Assembly (NCBI GenBank): GCA_934167465.1
Contig: CAKPKR010000001.1
Span: 186,001-250,000, forward strand
DNA length: 64,000 nucleotides
Direction of reading: 5' to 3'
Source: an uncultured Bacilli bacterium
GTDB taxonomy: Bacteria > Bacillota_I > Bacilli_A > RF39 > UBA660
The notes below the pieces were generated by a model. It was not told the DNA's origin, did not search any database, and was given only the letters and a program-made list of their open reading frames with translations. Below are positions 50,564-59,385 of this stretch, one piece after another (the first letter of the stretch is position 1; each line of letters opens with the position of its first letter). Both the position numbers and the translations under genes were made by a program.

Positions 50564-50819
50564 TTAATCAAAAGTTATTGTTGCATTTATATCATTTATT
50601 GATTGACTCCAAATATATGCAGAACTTCCTGAAGATTTATTTACTGTTCCTTTTGTCAATGTACCATTACTATAAGTATATGTGACATTTGCAGAAGCAT
50701 TAGTATTTCCACTTGAATTAAAAGCGGTTGCTGCATATACTCCTATACCACAACTTATTACGCACAATATTACTATTAAAAATATTCTACTTTTCTTTAT
50801 TTTTTTCGTAGTTTTTCAT
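50564..50819 (-). pseudogene. Frameshifted small surface protein, relative of the upstream gene
   Basis: The coding part CVISCGIGVYAATAFNSSGN parallels CIISCSIGVYAATTYKASD of the upstream surface gene, so it has the same kind of signal peptide. The only ATG (50819) is out of frame by one base; the break lies in an A-rich run before KKSRIFLIVIL. The mature part is only about 55 residues. Either it is a pseudogene, or it is a gene switched off by slippage in the A run. Confidence 0.6.
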
Positions 50820-50896
50820 TTATTTTTCTATTTTTCTTTATACGTAATGCCTCTATCTCAGACGTAAAAATTAAGCAAATTTTTGTTTAGTTTTTA

Positions 50897-51721
50897 TTAT
50901 TCCATTACGTAGAATGCTCCTATAGAATATACAGCACTTGTAAATGAATTAATTGTTATTGTTTCACCCTTCTTTATGTTTTTTATTTTATATAGTTCTG
51001 AACCCACTCCTGCAGATATTCCACCTTGGGCCTTTTTATTGTTACTCATGCCAAGTGTCATTATCCTTGTACTATCGACACCTGAAATAGTATAATAACC
51101 ACTCAATCCACCAATTAATCCATGAGAAATAAAGACATAAACTTCATTATAATCTTTTTCAAATGTCATAGAGTTTGAGGTAGAAGTTATATCATATTTT
51201 CCTATCAAATTGATATTTTTTTTACCTAAAAGATAAAATGAACCAATAGTATATGTATCATCAGTAAATGATTTAACCATAGGTTGTTCGTTTTCCTTTA
51301 AATTTGATATTTTATATATTATCGAACCAGCTCCCGCACTAACACCATCTTGAGCCTTTTTATTATTGCTGCTGCTTATTGTCGCAATCTTTCCAGAATC
51401 AATACCTGTAATGGAATAATTACCAGTTAAGCCACCAACTAATCCATTTGAAATCAACACATAAATTTCGTCACAATCATCTCCAACATATAATGTCGTA
51501 GAAACAGAATTTATATCATATTTCCCTATTATAGCAGTATTTTGATTCATATTATTATATAAATCATTTAAAGCATCATTTACATTCATACTTGTTCCAT
51601 CACTTGCTTTATATACTACATCACTTGCTTTATATGTGGTTGCTGCATAGACCCCTATACTACAACTTATTATACATAATATTACTATTAAAAAAGTTTT
51701 ATTTTTCATTATTTTTTTCAT
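50897..51721 (-). CDS. Surface-exposed protein with two tandem domains, phase-variable promoter
   Basis: The 274-residue protein has a signal peptide (FLIVILCIISCSIGVYAAT), a short KASDVVYKASDGTSMNVNDAL stalk region and two about 105-residue repeats, each starting IGKYDI, with GGLTGNYSITGIDS or GGLSGYYTISGVDS in the middle and SNNKKAQ later. No sortase motif or membrane anchor is seen at the C-terminus, so it is secreted or held by its N-terminus. Its promoter has a G10 tract in the spacer. Binding function is unknown. Confidence 0.82.
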   Translation of the reverse strand: MKKIMKNKTFLIVILCIISCSIGVYAATTYKASDVVYKASDGTSMNVNDALNDLYNNMNQNTAIIGKYDINSVSTTLYVGDDCDEIYVLISNGLVGGLTGNYSITGIDSGKIATISSSNNKKAQDGVSAGAGSIIYKISNLKENEQPMVKSFTDDTYTIGSFYLLGKKNINLIGKYDITSTSNSMTFEKDYNEVYVFISHGLIGGLSGYYTISGVDSTRIMTLGMSNNKKAQGGISAGVGSELYKIKNIKKGETITINSFTSAVYSIGAFYVME

Positions 51722-51744
51722 TTATAAACACCTATCCTACTTAG

Positions 51745-51775
51745 ATTATACCCCCCCCCCAGGCATGTTTGTCAA
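51745..51775 (-). promoter_or_regulatory. Promoter with G10 tract between -35 and -10
   Basis: On the minus strand consensus TTGACA (51770-51775), then a 19-base spacer ending in ten G residues (51751-51760), then consensus TATAAT (51745-51750). Loss of two G would give the optimal 17-base spacer. The tract is exceptional in this AT-rich sequence. Confidence 0.85.
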
Positions 51776-51790
51776 GAAAAATGAAAAAAA

Positions 51791-51814
51791 GAAAAAAGAC
51801 ACTATTTTGTGTCT
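51791..51814 (-). terminator. Terminator of the ribosomal supercluster after rplQ
   Basis: On the minus strand GACAC and GTGTC pair around AAAATA and six T residues follow. The rplQ stop lies in the hairpin. It separates the surface gene from ribosomal transcription. Confidence 0.82.
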
Positions 51815-52158
51815 CCTTCTACTAATTCGATTACTACCATTAAAGCGTCATCACCTTGGCGTTCATCTAATTTATAAATTCTAGTATATCCACCATTTCT
51901 AGATGCAAATCTAACTGCTAAATCATCAAATACTTTTTTAGTAGCAGCAGTGTCGTTTTGCATAAAAGCTAATGCTTTTCTTCTTGAAACTAATGAACCA
52001 TCTTTTCCATAAGTAATCATTTTATCAACAAATTTACGAACTTCTTTAGCTCTTGTTTCTGTTGTAACAATTCTTTCTTTTTTGATTAATTCTCTAGTTA
52101 AGTTAGCAAGCATGCTTCTTCTATGTTTGTTAGTGCGTCCTAATTTTCTATAAGCCAT
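51802..52158 (-). CDS. rplQ: Ribosomal protein L17
   Basis: The 118-residue protein reads MAYRKLGRTNKHRRSMLANL with TTETRAKEVRKFVDKMIT, the L17 pattern. It ends the alpha operon 13 bases after rpoA. Confidence 0.97.
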   Translation of the reverse strand: MAYRKLGRTNKHRRSMLANLTRELIKKERIVTTETRAKEVRKFVDKMITYGKDGSLVSRRKALAFMQNDTAATKKVFDDLAVRFASRNGGYTRIYKLDERQGDDALMVVIELVEGDTK

Positions 52159-52171
52159 AATATCCTCCTAA

Positions 52172-53125
52172 CTAATCTTCATCACGGAATTTAAGTCCCA
52201 TATCTTTAATTTTGTCAATAACTTCTTTTAAAGATTTTTTACCTAAATTACGTATTTTCATCATTTCTAATTCTGTTTTTTCTGTTAAGTCACCTAAAGT
52301 ATTAACCCCTGCTCTTTTTAAACAATTATAAGCTCTAACAGAGAAATCTAAATCATCAATTGATGTTTCTAATTTCTTAAGTTTAGAATCTTCTTGTTTA
52401 GCATTCATTACTCCAGTAGTATCTGCTATTTCACTTAAATCAGTAATAATATTTAAATGTTCAATTAATATTTTAGCCCCTAATGCCATTGCGTCTTCTG
52501 GACGAATTGATCCATTTGTATAAACATTCATAATAAGTTTATCATAACTTGCATCTTGTCCTACACGTGCATTTTCAACTTCATAACTTACTCTCTCAAT
52601 TGGAGAATATAAAGCATCAATTGGAATAAATCCTAATTTAGCTTTTTCGATATATTTTTTATTTTCAGGACTTGGAACATATCCTCTACCATTGGCAATG
52701 ATAAATTCCATATCTAATTTACCACCTTTTGATAAAGTAGCTATTACTTGATCTGGATTTACAATTTCAACTCCAGATTCAGCAACAATATCTGCTGCTG
52801 TTACAACTCTTTCTTCGTTTACAGAAAGGTGAGCTGTTACTTCTTCTTTATCAGTTTTATTTTTTATAACAACATTTTTTAAGTTTAAAACTATTGAAGT
52901 TACATCTTCTACAACTCCATCCATAGTTTGAAATTCATGCATAACTCCATCAATTCTTACTGCTACAATAGCACTACCCGGCATACTTGATAACATAACT
53001 CTTCTAAGTGCGTTACCTAAAGTTGTACCAAAACCTCTTTCTAAAGGTTCTAATTCAAATTTACCATAATTATTATTTTCAATATAATCTGTTATTTTAT
53101 AAATTGGTTTTTCAAAATTTAACAT
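52172..53125 (-). CDS. rpoA: RNA polymerase alpha subunit
   Basis: The 317-residue protein has the N-terminal assembly domain (LERGFGTTLGNALRRVMLSS) and the C-terminal DNA-binding domain (NCLKRAGVNTLGDLTEKTEL, then IRNLGKKSLKEVIDKI). It is in its usual place between rpsK and rplQ. Confidence 0.98.
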   Translation of the reverse strand: MLNFEKPIYKITDYIENNNYGKFELEPLERGFGTTLGNALRRVMLSSMPGSAIVAVRIDGVMHEFQTMDGVVEDVTSIVLNLKNVVIKNKTDKEEVTAHLSVNEERVVTAADIVAESGVEIVNPDQVIATLSKGGKLDMEFIIANGRGYVPSPENKKYIEKAKLGFIPIDALYSPIERVSYEVENARVGQDASYDKLIMNVYTNGSIRPEDAMALGAKILIEHLNIITDLSEIADTTGVMNAKQEDSKLKKLETSIDDLDFSVRAYNCLKRAGVNTLGDLTEKTELEMMKIRNLGKKSLKEVIDKIKDMGLKFRDED

Positions 53126-53147
53126 TTTTTAACACACTCCCCTTTCA

Positions 53148-53531
53148 TTATCCACGTGGACGTTTTGGTGGACGACATCCATTATGTGGTACAGGTGTTA
53201 CATCTGTTATTGAAGAAATTTCAAGACCAGCTGTTTGTAATGAACGAATAGCTGTTTCACGTCCAGAACCTAATCCTTTAACAAAAACTTCTACTTTTCT
53301 CATTCCCATATCGTATGCTGCTTTACCAGCTGCTTCTGCTGACATACCTGCAGCGAATGGAGTAGATTTTTTACTACCTTTAAATCCTAATGTTCCTGCT
53401 GAAGCCCAGCTAATTGCATTTCCTTCTGTGTCACTAATTGTTACAATAGTGTTATTGAATGTAGAATGAACATAAGCTTTACCTTCAGGTACATTCTTTT
53501 TAACTTTACGTTTTCTTGGTTTGTAAGCCAT
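53148..53531 (-). CDS. rpsK: Ribosomal protein S11
   Basis: The 127-residue protein has YVHSTFNNTIVTISDTEGN and ends DVTPVPHNGCRPPKRPRG, as in all bacterial S11. Confidence 0.97.
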   Translation of the reverse strand: MAYKPRKRKVKKNVPEGKAYVHSTFNNTIVTISDTEGNAISWASAGTLGFKGSKKSTPFAAGMSAEAAGKAAYDMGMRKVEVFVKGLGSGRETAIRSLQTAGLEISSITDVTPVPHNGCRPPKRPRG

Positions 53532-53560
53532 ACTATATAACCTCCTTTTTTAATTAAGAA

Positions 53561-53926
53561 TTATTTTTTCTTATTTGCTACAGTTTTACCTTTACCTTTA
53601 CGAGTTCTAGCATTTCTGTTAGTTCTTTGTCCTCTTACAGGTAAACCTTTTTTATGTCTAGTACCTTGATATGAGTTAATTTCCATTTTTGTTTTAATGT
53701 TCATATTAACTTCACGTCTTAAATCACCTTCGATTGTATAATTTTCAATTTGTTCACGAATACGATTTAATTCATCGTTATCTAAGCTACCAGCTCTTTT
53801 ATTAACATCTACTTTTGCGTCATTTAATATTTTATTTGATAAACTTCTACCAATACCATAAATATAAGTTAAGGCAATTTCAACTCTTTTATTATTTGGT
53901 ATATCTACACCTTTAATACGTGCCAT
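53561..53926 (-). CDS. rpsM: Ribosomal protein S13
   Basis: The 121-residue protein has MARIKGVDIPNNKRVEIALT and the basic C-terminus RGQRTNRNARTRKGKGKTV that contacts tRNA and the head of 30S. Confidence 0.97.
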   Translation of the reverse strand: MARIKGVDIPNNKRVEIALTYIYGIGRSLSNKILNDAKVDVNKRAGSLDNDELNRIREQIENYTIEGDLRREVNMNIKTKMEINSYQGTRHKKGLPVRGQRTNRNARTRKGKGKTVANKKK

Positions 53927-53941
53927 AAAACACCTCCTATA

Positions 53942-54055
53942 TTAACCTTGTCTTTGTTTATGTTTAGGGTTTTCGCAAATTACCCTAACTGTACCTTTAC
54001 GTTTAATTACTTTGCATTTATCGCATATTTTTTTTACTGATGCTCTTACTTTCAT
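53942..54055 (-). CDS. rpmJ: Ribosomal protein L36 (zinc type)
   Basis: The 37-codon frame starts MKVRASVKKICDKCKVIKRK and keeps the Cys/His zinc set (CDKC, then CENPKH). It lies between infA and rpsM as in most Bacillota. Confidence 0.95.
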   Translation of the reverse strand: MKVRASVKKICDKCKVIKRKGTVRVICENPKHKQRQG

Positions 54056-54106
54056 AAAATCCCTCCTATTTTATAGGTTGTGCTCACATTTATTTAAACT
54101 GTACAC

Positions 54107-54144
54107 CTAGTAAAATGCGAACTAATAATTCGGATTTTACTAGA
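54107..54144 (-). other. Long hairpin between infA and rpmJ
   Basis: CTAGTAAAAT and ATTTTACTAG pair perfectly, extended by CGAA/TTCG. Flanking sequences can also pair (AACTGTA with TACAGTT, GCTCAC with GTGAGC). No T run follows, so it is not a standard terminator. It may be a processing or regulatory site. Confidence 0.55.
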
Positions 54145-54160
54145 AACGTGAGCCATACAG

Positions 54161-54424
54161 TTAAGCTTTTCTCCAAGTGATACGACCTTTTGTTAAATCG
54201 TATTCAGAGAGTTCAATAGTAACTGTGTCACCTGCTAATATTCTGATATAGTTCATTCTTAATTTACCAGACACATGAGCTGTAACTACATGTTTATTTT
54301 CTAATTCTACTCTAAATTGTCCACCTGGTAATACTTCTAATACTTTACCTTCAACTTCAATTGCAGAAGTATTTTTTTTCTCTTTTTCTACAACTTTTTT
54401 ATTATTAACATTTTTCTTTGGCAT
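54161..54424 (-). CDS. infA: Translation initiation factor IF-1 with N-terminal extension
   Basis: The core from AIEVEGKVLEVLPGGQFRVE through RITWRKA is a normal S1-like IF-1. About 15 extra Lys- and Asn-rich residues precede it (MPKKNVNNKKVVEKEKK). The usual length is 72; here it is 87. The start has a ribosome-binding site and no internal ATG exists, so the extension is probably real. Confidence 0.93.
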   Translation of the reverse strand: MPKKNVNNKKVVEKEKKNTSAIEVEGKVLEVLPGGQFRVELENKHVVTAHVSGKLRMNYIRILAGDTVTIELSEYDLTKGRITWRKA

Positions 54425-54428
54425 ATTT

Positions 54429-55175
54429 TCACCTCTTTGTTAAAATTTCATATCCATCTTTTGTTACTAAGACAGTATGTTCAAAATGAGCAGAAGGCAA
54501 ATCGTCAGCTGTTACAATAGTCCAATCATCATCTAACATATAAATTTCTTCTGTACCTAGATTTAACATTGGTTCTACGGCAATAACCATTCCTTCTTTT
54601 AATATAGGTCCAGTTCCTTTTTTACCATAGTTTGGAACGTCTGGGTCTTCATGAACATCACTTCCAACTCCATGTCCAACTAATTCTTTGACCACACCTA
54701 ATTTATATTTTTTTGCAACCTCTGATACGGCATAACCAATATCTCCAACTCTAGCTCCAGCTTTAATAACGGATAATCCCGCAAATAGTGATTCTTCCGT
54801 TTCTTTTAAAAGGTCTAGAATTTCATGCTTAACATTACCAACAGTATATGTCCAAGCTGAATCACCATGATATCCTTTATAGCAAGCACCAATATCTAAA
54901 GTTACAATATCACCATCTTTTAATTTTCTATGTGATGGAATCCCGTGAACAACTTCTTCATTAACTGAAATACATATTGTTCCCGGAAATCCATATAGAC
55001 CTTTAAAAGAAGGGGTTGCATTTTGTTTTAAAATATAATCATTTGCCAGTTTATCTAATTCTAAAGTAGTTATTCCTGGCTTTATAAATTGCTTTAAGTA
55101 ATTATGAGTTAAACCAACTATTTCGCCAGCTTTTCTCATTAATTCAATTTCTCTTTCAGATTTAATCTTTATCAT
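54429..55175 (-). CDS. map: Methionine aminopeptidase
   Basis: The 248-residue type I enzyme has the metal ligands in LDIGACYKGYHGDSAWTYTV, the His in GHGVGSDVHEDP and Glu in VIAVEPMLNLG. It removes the N-terminal Met. It overlaps adk by one base and precedes infA by 4 bases. Confidence 0.97.
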   Translation of the reverse strand: MIKIKSEREIELMRKAGEIVGLTHNYLKQFIKPGITTLELDKLANDYILKQNATPSFKGLYGFPGTICISVNEEVVHGIPSHRKLKDGDIVTLDIGACYKGYHGDSAWTYTVGNVKHEILDLLKETEESLFAGLSVIKAGARVGDIGYAVSEVAKKYKLGVVKELVGHGVGSDVHEDPDVPNYGKKGTGPILKEGMVIAVEPMLNLGTEEIYMLDDDWTIVTADDLPSAHFEHTVLVTKDGYEILTKR

Positions 55176-55810
55176 TAAGCACCTATAATATTTTCTATTT
55201 GTTTAAATATTTCATATTTATTTAGGCTACTATCTACAATATATAGTCTATCTTTATAATAGTCTAACAATGGTTTTGTTTCACTCATATATGTATCAAA
55301 TCTTTTATTAAATGTTTCTTCATTATCATCATTTCTTTTTGATAATTCTATATTACAGTCATCACAAATACCATTTATTTTGGGCATACTTTCTTCTATT
55401 TGATCATTATAAACTTTTCCACAATTTGAACAAGATAATCTTCCTAAAATTCTTTTTGATGCCATTTCTTTATTAATATCTAGATATATAACATAGTCGA
55501 TTTTTTCGTTTAATTTTTCTAATAATTCATCAAATAATTTAGCTTGATTTACAGTTCTAGGAAAACCATCAAATATATAACTATTGCCATCTTTTATTTC
55601 ATCTTTTATTAAATCTAAAACAAACTCATCACTAACAAGTTTACCTTGTTCGATTGTTTTTTTTAGTTCTATACTTTTTTCATTGTTACTATTTATTACA
55701 GTTCTTATCAAATCTCCGGTAGATATATGTTTAATATCATATTTATTACATATCAACTCTGATTGAGTTCCTTTACCTGCGGCAGGTGGAGCAATTAATA
55801 TAATATTCAT
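55175..55810 (-). CDS. adk: Adenylate kinase
   Basis: The 211-residue protein has the P-loop GPPAAGKGTQ variant (APPAAGKGTQSELI), the FDGFPRTVNQA motif and a zinc LID with CSNC and CDDC. It converts AMP and ATP to ADP and is encoded between secY and map as usual. Confidence 0.97.
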   Translation of the reverse strand: MNIILIAPPAAGKGTQSELICNKYDIKHISTGDLIRTVINSNNEKSIELKKTIEQGKLVSDEFVLDLIKDEIKDGNSYIFDGFPRTVNQAKLFDELLEKLNEKIDYVIYLDINKEMASKRILGRLSCSNCGKVYNDQIEESMPKINGICDDCNIELSKRNDDNEETFNKRFDTYMSETKPLLDYYKDRLYIVDSSLNKYEIFKQIENIIGA

Positions 55811-57078
55811 TATCTTCTTCTACCTCTTTGGAATTTACGAGCTTTTAATTCACTATCTATAACTTTGTAAGTATCTAGTGCGACACCTACAACAATTATT
55901 AATCCTGTTCCACCAATACGCATACTTGATGGTAGACTAGTCAACATTCCAAATAATATTGGAAGTGCAGCTATAATTGATAGAGCAAATGCTCCTACTG
56001 TTGTTATTCTCTTTAATACGGTTGAAATATAATTTTCAGTTTCTTCACCAGGTCTAATACCAGGAATGAAACCTCCATCTTTATTTATTTTTTCAGCCAT
56101 TTCTTTTGGTTTTAATTGGAAAAATGTATAAAAATAAGCAAATCCAAATATACACAATATGTATATTATAAAACCTGTTACTGATGTTGTAGTTAAATAT
56201 TTATTAACAAATAATGTAAAACTTTCGTTTTTAATAAATCCTGCTAAGAAACCTGGAATTGATATAAATGCTGATGCAAATATTACAGGCATTACCCCAG
56301 CTGAATTTAATTTAAATGGAATATAATTTTGTTTAGAACTTGTTATTGTTTTATTAGTATATTGAATTGGTATTCTTCTTTCAGCGGATTCAACATATAC
56401 AACACCAATAATTATTGCAATATATACTAATGTAAATAATACAAATTTTGTTACGCCTAATGCAATTGTTTGAGCAGTTGTAGTTACAATGAATGTATCC
56501 CAAGCTGTTGTAAACATATTAGGTAGTGTTGCAATTATACCAGCCATAATTATTAATGATATACCATTTCCTATACCTTTAACTGTAATTTGGTCACCAA
56601 TCCATAATAGTAATGATGTTCCAGCAGTTAAGATAAGTGAAAATGTCATATAATCAGCTGGAGTTCCATTTTGTATGAATGCAAAAGAGAACATATATCC
56701 TTGAATAAATGATAAGGCAATTCCAACATATCTAGTTATTTGATTTAATTTTGTTCTACCTACACCACCTTGATTTCTCAAATCAGTTAAGTAAGGTATT
56801 AATTCTGTTGCTTCTAACAATTGCATTATGATAGAGGCTGTAATGTATGGAGTAACACCTAGGGCGAATATTGAAAATTGCTCTAAGGCTCCACCACCCA
56901 TCAAATTCATAAGTTCTAAAAATCCTAAATTACTTGTTCCTAAACTAGTTTTATCAATACCTGGTACAATTATTGTTGTACCTAATTTAAATACAAATAA
57001 ACATAAGAAAGTGAAATAAATTCTTTTTCTTAAATCTTTATTTGCGGGATTAAATATTTGCTTTATATATGCAAACAT
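55810..57078 (-). CDS. secY: Protein translocase subunit SecY
   Basis: The 422-residue protein has ten hydrophobic segments, the plug and cytoplasmic loop motifs AERRIPIQYTNK and PGIRPGEETENYI. It overlaps the adk start by one base. Confidence 0.98.
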   Translation of the reverse strand: MFAYIKQIFNPANKDLRKRIYFTFLCLFVFKLGTTIIVPGIDKTSLGTSNLGFLELMNLMGGGALEQFSIFALGVTPYITASIIMQLLEATELIPYLTDLRNQGGVGRTKLNQITRYVGIALSFIQGYMFSFAFIQNGTPADYMTFSLILTAGTSLLLWIGDQITVKGIGNGISLIIMAGIIATLPNMFTTAWDTFIVTTTAQTIALGVTKFVLFTLVYIAIIIGVVYVESAERRIPIQYTNKTITSSKQNYIPFKLNSAGVMPVIFASAFISIPGFLAGFIKNESFTLFVNKYLTTTSVTGFIIYILCIFGFAYFYTFFQLKPKEMAEKINKDGGFIPGIRPGEETENYISTVLKRITTVGAFALSIIAALPILFGMLTSLPSSMRIGGTGLIIVVGVALDTYKVIDSELKARKFQRGRRR

Positions 57079-57079
57079 T

Positions 57080-57523
57080 TTAGATCACCTCTGCTTTTCC
57101 ACCTAGTTTTTCTATTTGTTCTTTAGCAACATTAGAAAATTTATGTGCTTTAACAACTAATTTCTTTTCAAGTGTTCCGTTACCTAAAACTTTAACACCA
57201 TCTAATTGATTTTTTAATATTCCCATTTCTTTTAATAATTCAGGTGTAATTTCTGAACCATTTTCAAATTTATTTAAATCACTTAAATTAATTACTGCAT
57301 ATGTAGTTTTAAATTTAGCATTGGAGAATCCTCTTTTAGGTAATCTTCTATATAATGGTAATTGTCCACCTTCAAATCCAGCTTTACGACTATAACCACT
57401 TCTAGCTTTTTGACCTTTTTCTCCTCTACCACTAGTTTTTCCTAATCCACTACCTGGTCCACGTCCAACTCTTTTATGAGTAGTAGTAGCACCATCATTT
57501 GGATATATTGTATGTAATTTCAT
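57080..57523 (-). CDS. rplO: Ribosomal protein L15
   Basis: The 147-residue protein starts MKLHTIYPNDGATTTHKRVG and has GRGPGSGLGKTSGRGEKGQK. Its start overlaps the rpsE stop by one base, leaving no room for rpmD (L30), which usually lies here. Confidence 0.97.
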   Translation of the reverse strand: MKLHTIYPNDGATTTHKRVGRGPGSGLGKTSGRGEKGQKARSGYSRKAGFEGGQLPLYRRLPKRGFSNAKFKTTYAVINLSDLNKFENGSEITPELLKEMGILKNQLDGVKVLGNGTLEKKLVVKAHKFSNVAKEQIEKLGGKAEVI

Positions 57524-58026
57524 TAAATTTCCTCTACTTTCTTACCACGCAACTCAGCAATATGTTCTGCTGATTTTTGTGATTTTAAAGCCTCTAATGT
57601 TGCATATGCCATATTAATTTTTGTATTTGATCCAAGTGATTTTGATAAGATGTCTTTAACACCTGCTAATTCAAGTACGGCTCTAACAGGTCCACCTGCT
57701 TTAACTCCTGTACCTTTTCCAGCTGGTTTAAGCATAACTTTACTAGCTCCTCTTACACCAATTGCTTCATGGGAAATTGTTCTTTCATCAACTAATGCTA
57801 CCTTTGTAACATTTTTTGTTGCAGCAGAAACAGCTTTTTTGATAGCGTCTGGTACTTCATTAGCTTTACCAGTTCCTAATCCAACTTTACCTTTTCTGTC
57901 TCCAACAACTACTGTTGCAGAAAAACGGAAATGACGACCACCTTTTGTTACTTTTGTAACTCTACCAATATTAATTACTTGTTCTTCATATTGTTTTGGG
58001 CGTGGTTCTCTTCTTTTGTTTTCCAT
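57523..58026 (-). CDS. rpsE: Ribosomal protein S5
   Basis: The 167-residue protein has VTKGGRHFRFSATVVVGDRK and KMGYATLEAL-like NMAYATLEALKSQKSAEHIA. It is directly followed by rplO. Confidence 0.97.
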   Translation of the reverse strand: MENKRREPRPKQYEEQVINIGRVTKVTKGGRHFRFSATVVVGDRKGKVGLGTGKANEVPDAIKKAVSAATKNVTKVALVDERTISHEAIGVRGASKVMLKPAGKGTGVKAGGPVRAVLELAGVKDILSKSLGSNTKINMAYATLEALKSQKSAEHIAELRGKKVEEI

Positions 58027-58038
58027 AGTTACCCTCCT

Positions 58039-58401
58039 CTAGAATTCTAATCCATTTTCACGTGCTGCTTCTGCTAAAGCCTCTACACGTCCATGATATA
58101 GGTATCCACCTCTATCAAATGTTACTTTTGTAATTTTTGCTTTTTTAGCTCTTTTAGCAATTAATTCACCAACTTTTTTAGCTGCTTCAATATTGCTACC
58201 ATTTTCAAGCTTTAATTCTTTATCTATTGATGAAGCGCTTACTAATGTAATTCCTTTTTCATCATCGATAATTTGAGCAAAAATATTACTATTTGATCTA
58301 AAAACATTAAGTCTTGGAGTTTCGCTAGTTCCACTAACTTTAGCTCTAACACGTTCATGTCTAGCTTTACGTACTTCATTACGAGATACTTTATTAATCA
58401 T
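58039..58401 (-). CDS. rplR: Ribosomal protein L18
   Basis: The 120-residue protein has RHERVRAKVSGTSETPRLNV and the end GGYLYHGRVEALAEAARENG. Confidence 0.97.
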   Translation of the reverse strand: MINKVSRNEVRKARHERVRAKVSGTSETPRLNVFRSNSNIFAQIIDDEKGITLVSASSIDKELKLENGSNIEAAKKVGELIAKRAKKAKITKVTFDRGGYLYHGRVEALAEAARENGLEF

Positions 58402-58429
58402 AGTTCTTACTCTCCTTTACTAAATTACA

Positions 58430-58960
58430 TTATGCTGCTTTCTTTCCTTCTTTACGAACAATATGTTCATCTTTGTATCTAATTCCTTTTCCTTTATAAG
58501 GTTCAGGTTGTCTTATTTTTCTAATGTTTGCAGCGAATTCACCAACAAGACATTTATCAATACCTTTAATTACTAATTCTGTATTACTTGGAGATTCAAC
58601 TGTTAATCCGTCTGGTACTGTTACTACTACAGGATGTGAATAACCAGCACTAACTGTGATAGTTTTTCCACTTACTGCAAAACGATAACCAACACCTACA
58701 GATTCAAGTTGTTTTTCATAACCTTCAGTTACTCCAACGATCATATTTTTAATATTTGCATTTGCTGTACCATGAAATGCTTTATCCATGTCACTTTTTC
58801 TTTCAACATGTACTTCATTATCTTTAACTGATACAGTAATATTTTTGTTTACCTCAGTAGAAAGTTCACCTTTTGGACCTTTTACTGTAACAATATTACC
58901 ATTAACTGTTAAAGTTACATTTTCAGGTAAAGTCAATATTCTATTTCCAATACGACTCAT
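58430..58960 (-). CDS. rplF: Ribosomal protein L6
   Basis: The 176-residue protein begins MSRIGNRILTLPENVTLTV and ends RKIRQPEPYKGKGIRYKDE plus a basic tail, typical of L6. Confidence 0.97.
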   Translation of the reverse strand: MSRIGNRILTLPENVTLTVNGNIVTVKGPKGELSTEVNKNITVSVKDNEVHVERKSDMDKAFHGTANANIKNMIVGVTEGYEKQLESVGVGYRFAVSGKTITVSAGYSHPVVVTVPDGLTVESPSNTELVIKGIDKCLVGEFAANIRKIRQPEPYKGKGIRYKDEHIVRKEGKKAA

Positions 58961-58973
58961 ATTATCATCCTTT

Positions 58974-59366
58974 CTACCAAATGTAAGCTAAAACTTCTCC
59001 ACCTAATGATTCTTTTCTTGCTTCTTTATCAGTCATAATTCCTTTAGATGTAGAAACGATTGCTATACCTAAACCATTTAATACTTTAGGTATTTCTTCA
59101 GTTTTAGCATAAACACGTAAACCTGGTTTACTAATTCTTTTAAGTCCAGTGATTACACGTTCTTTGTTTTGTCCATATTTTAAATTTAAAACAATAATGT
59201 TTTGTATGTTATTTTTCTTTATTTTGAAGTCTTCAATAAATCCTTGTTCTTTTAAGATTCTTGCAATTTCAATTTTAATCTTAGAAGCAGGTATTTCAAC
59301 TTCTTTATAACGCATTTGATTAGCATTACGAATTCTCGTAAGCATATCTGCTATTGGATCTGTCAT
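58974..59366 (-). CDS. rpsH: Ribosomal protein S8
   Basis: The 130-residue protein starts MTDPIADMLTRIRNANQMRY and has IVSTSKGIMTDKEARKESLG near the end. Confidence 0.97.
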   Translation of the reverse strand: MTDPIADMLTRIRNANQMRYKEVEIPASKIKIEIARILKEQGFIEDFKIKKNNIQNIIVLNLKYGQNKERVITGLKRISKPGLRVYAKTEEIPKVLNGLGIAIVSTSKGIMTDKEARKESLGGEVLAYIW

Positions 59367-59385
59367 ACAATCCCTCCTTCTCTAA

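Noticed and set aside
51751..51760. G10/C10 run as sequencing or assembly error
   Set aside because: The run lies exactly between two perfect promoter hexamers before a surface-protein gene, which is hard to explain by error; its exact length is still uncertain.
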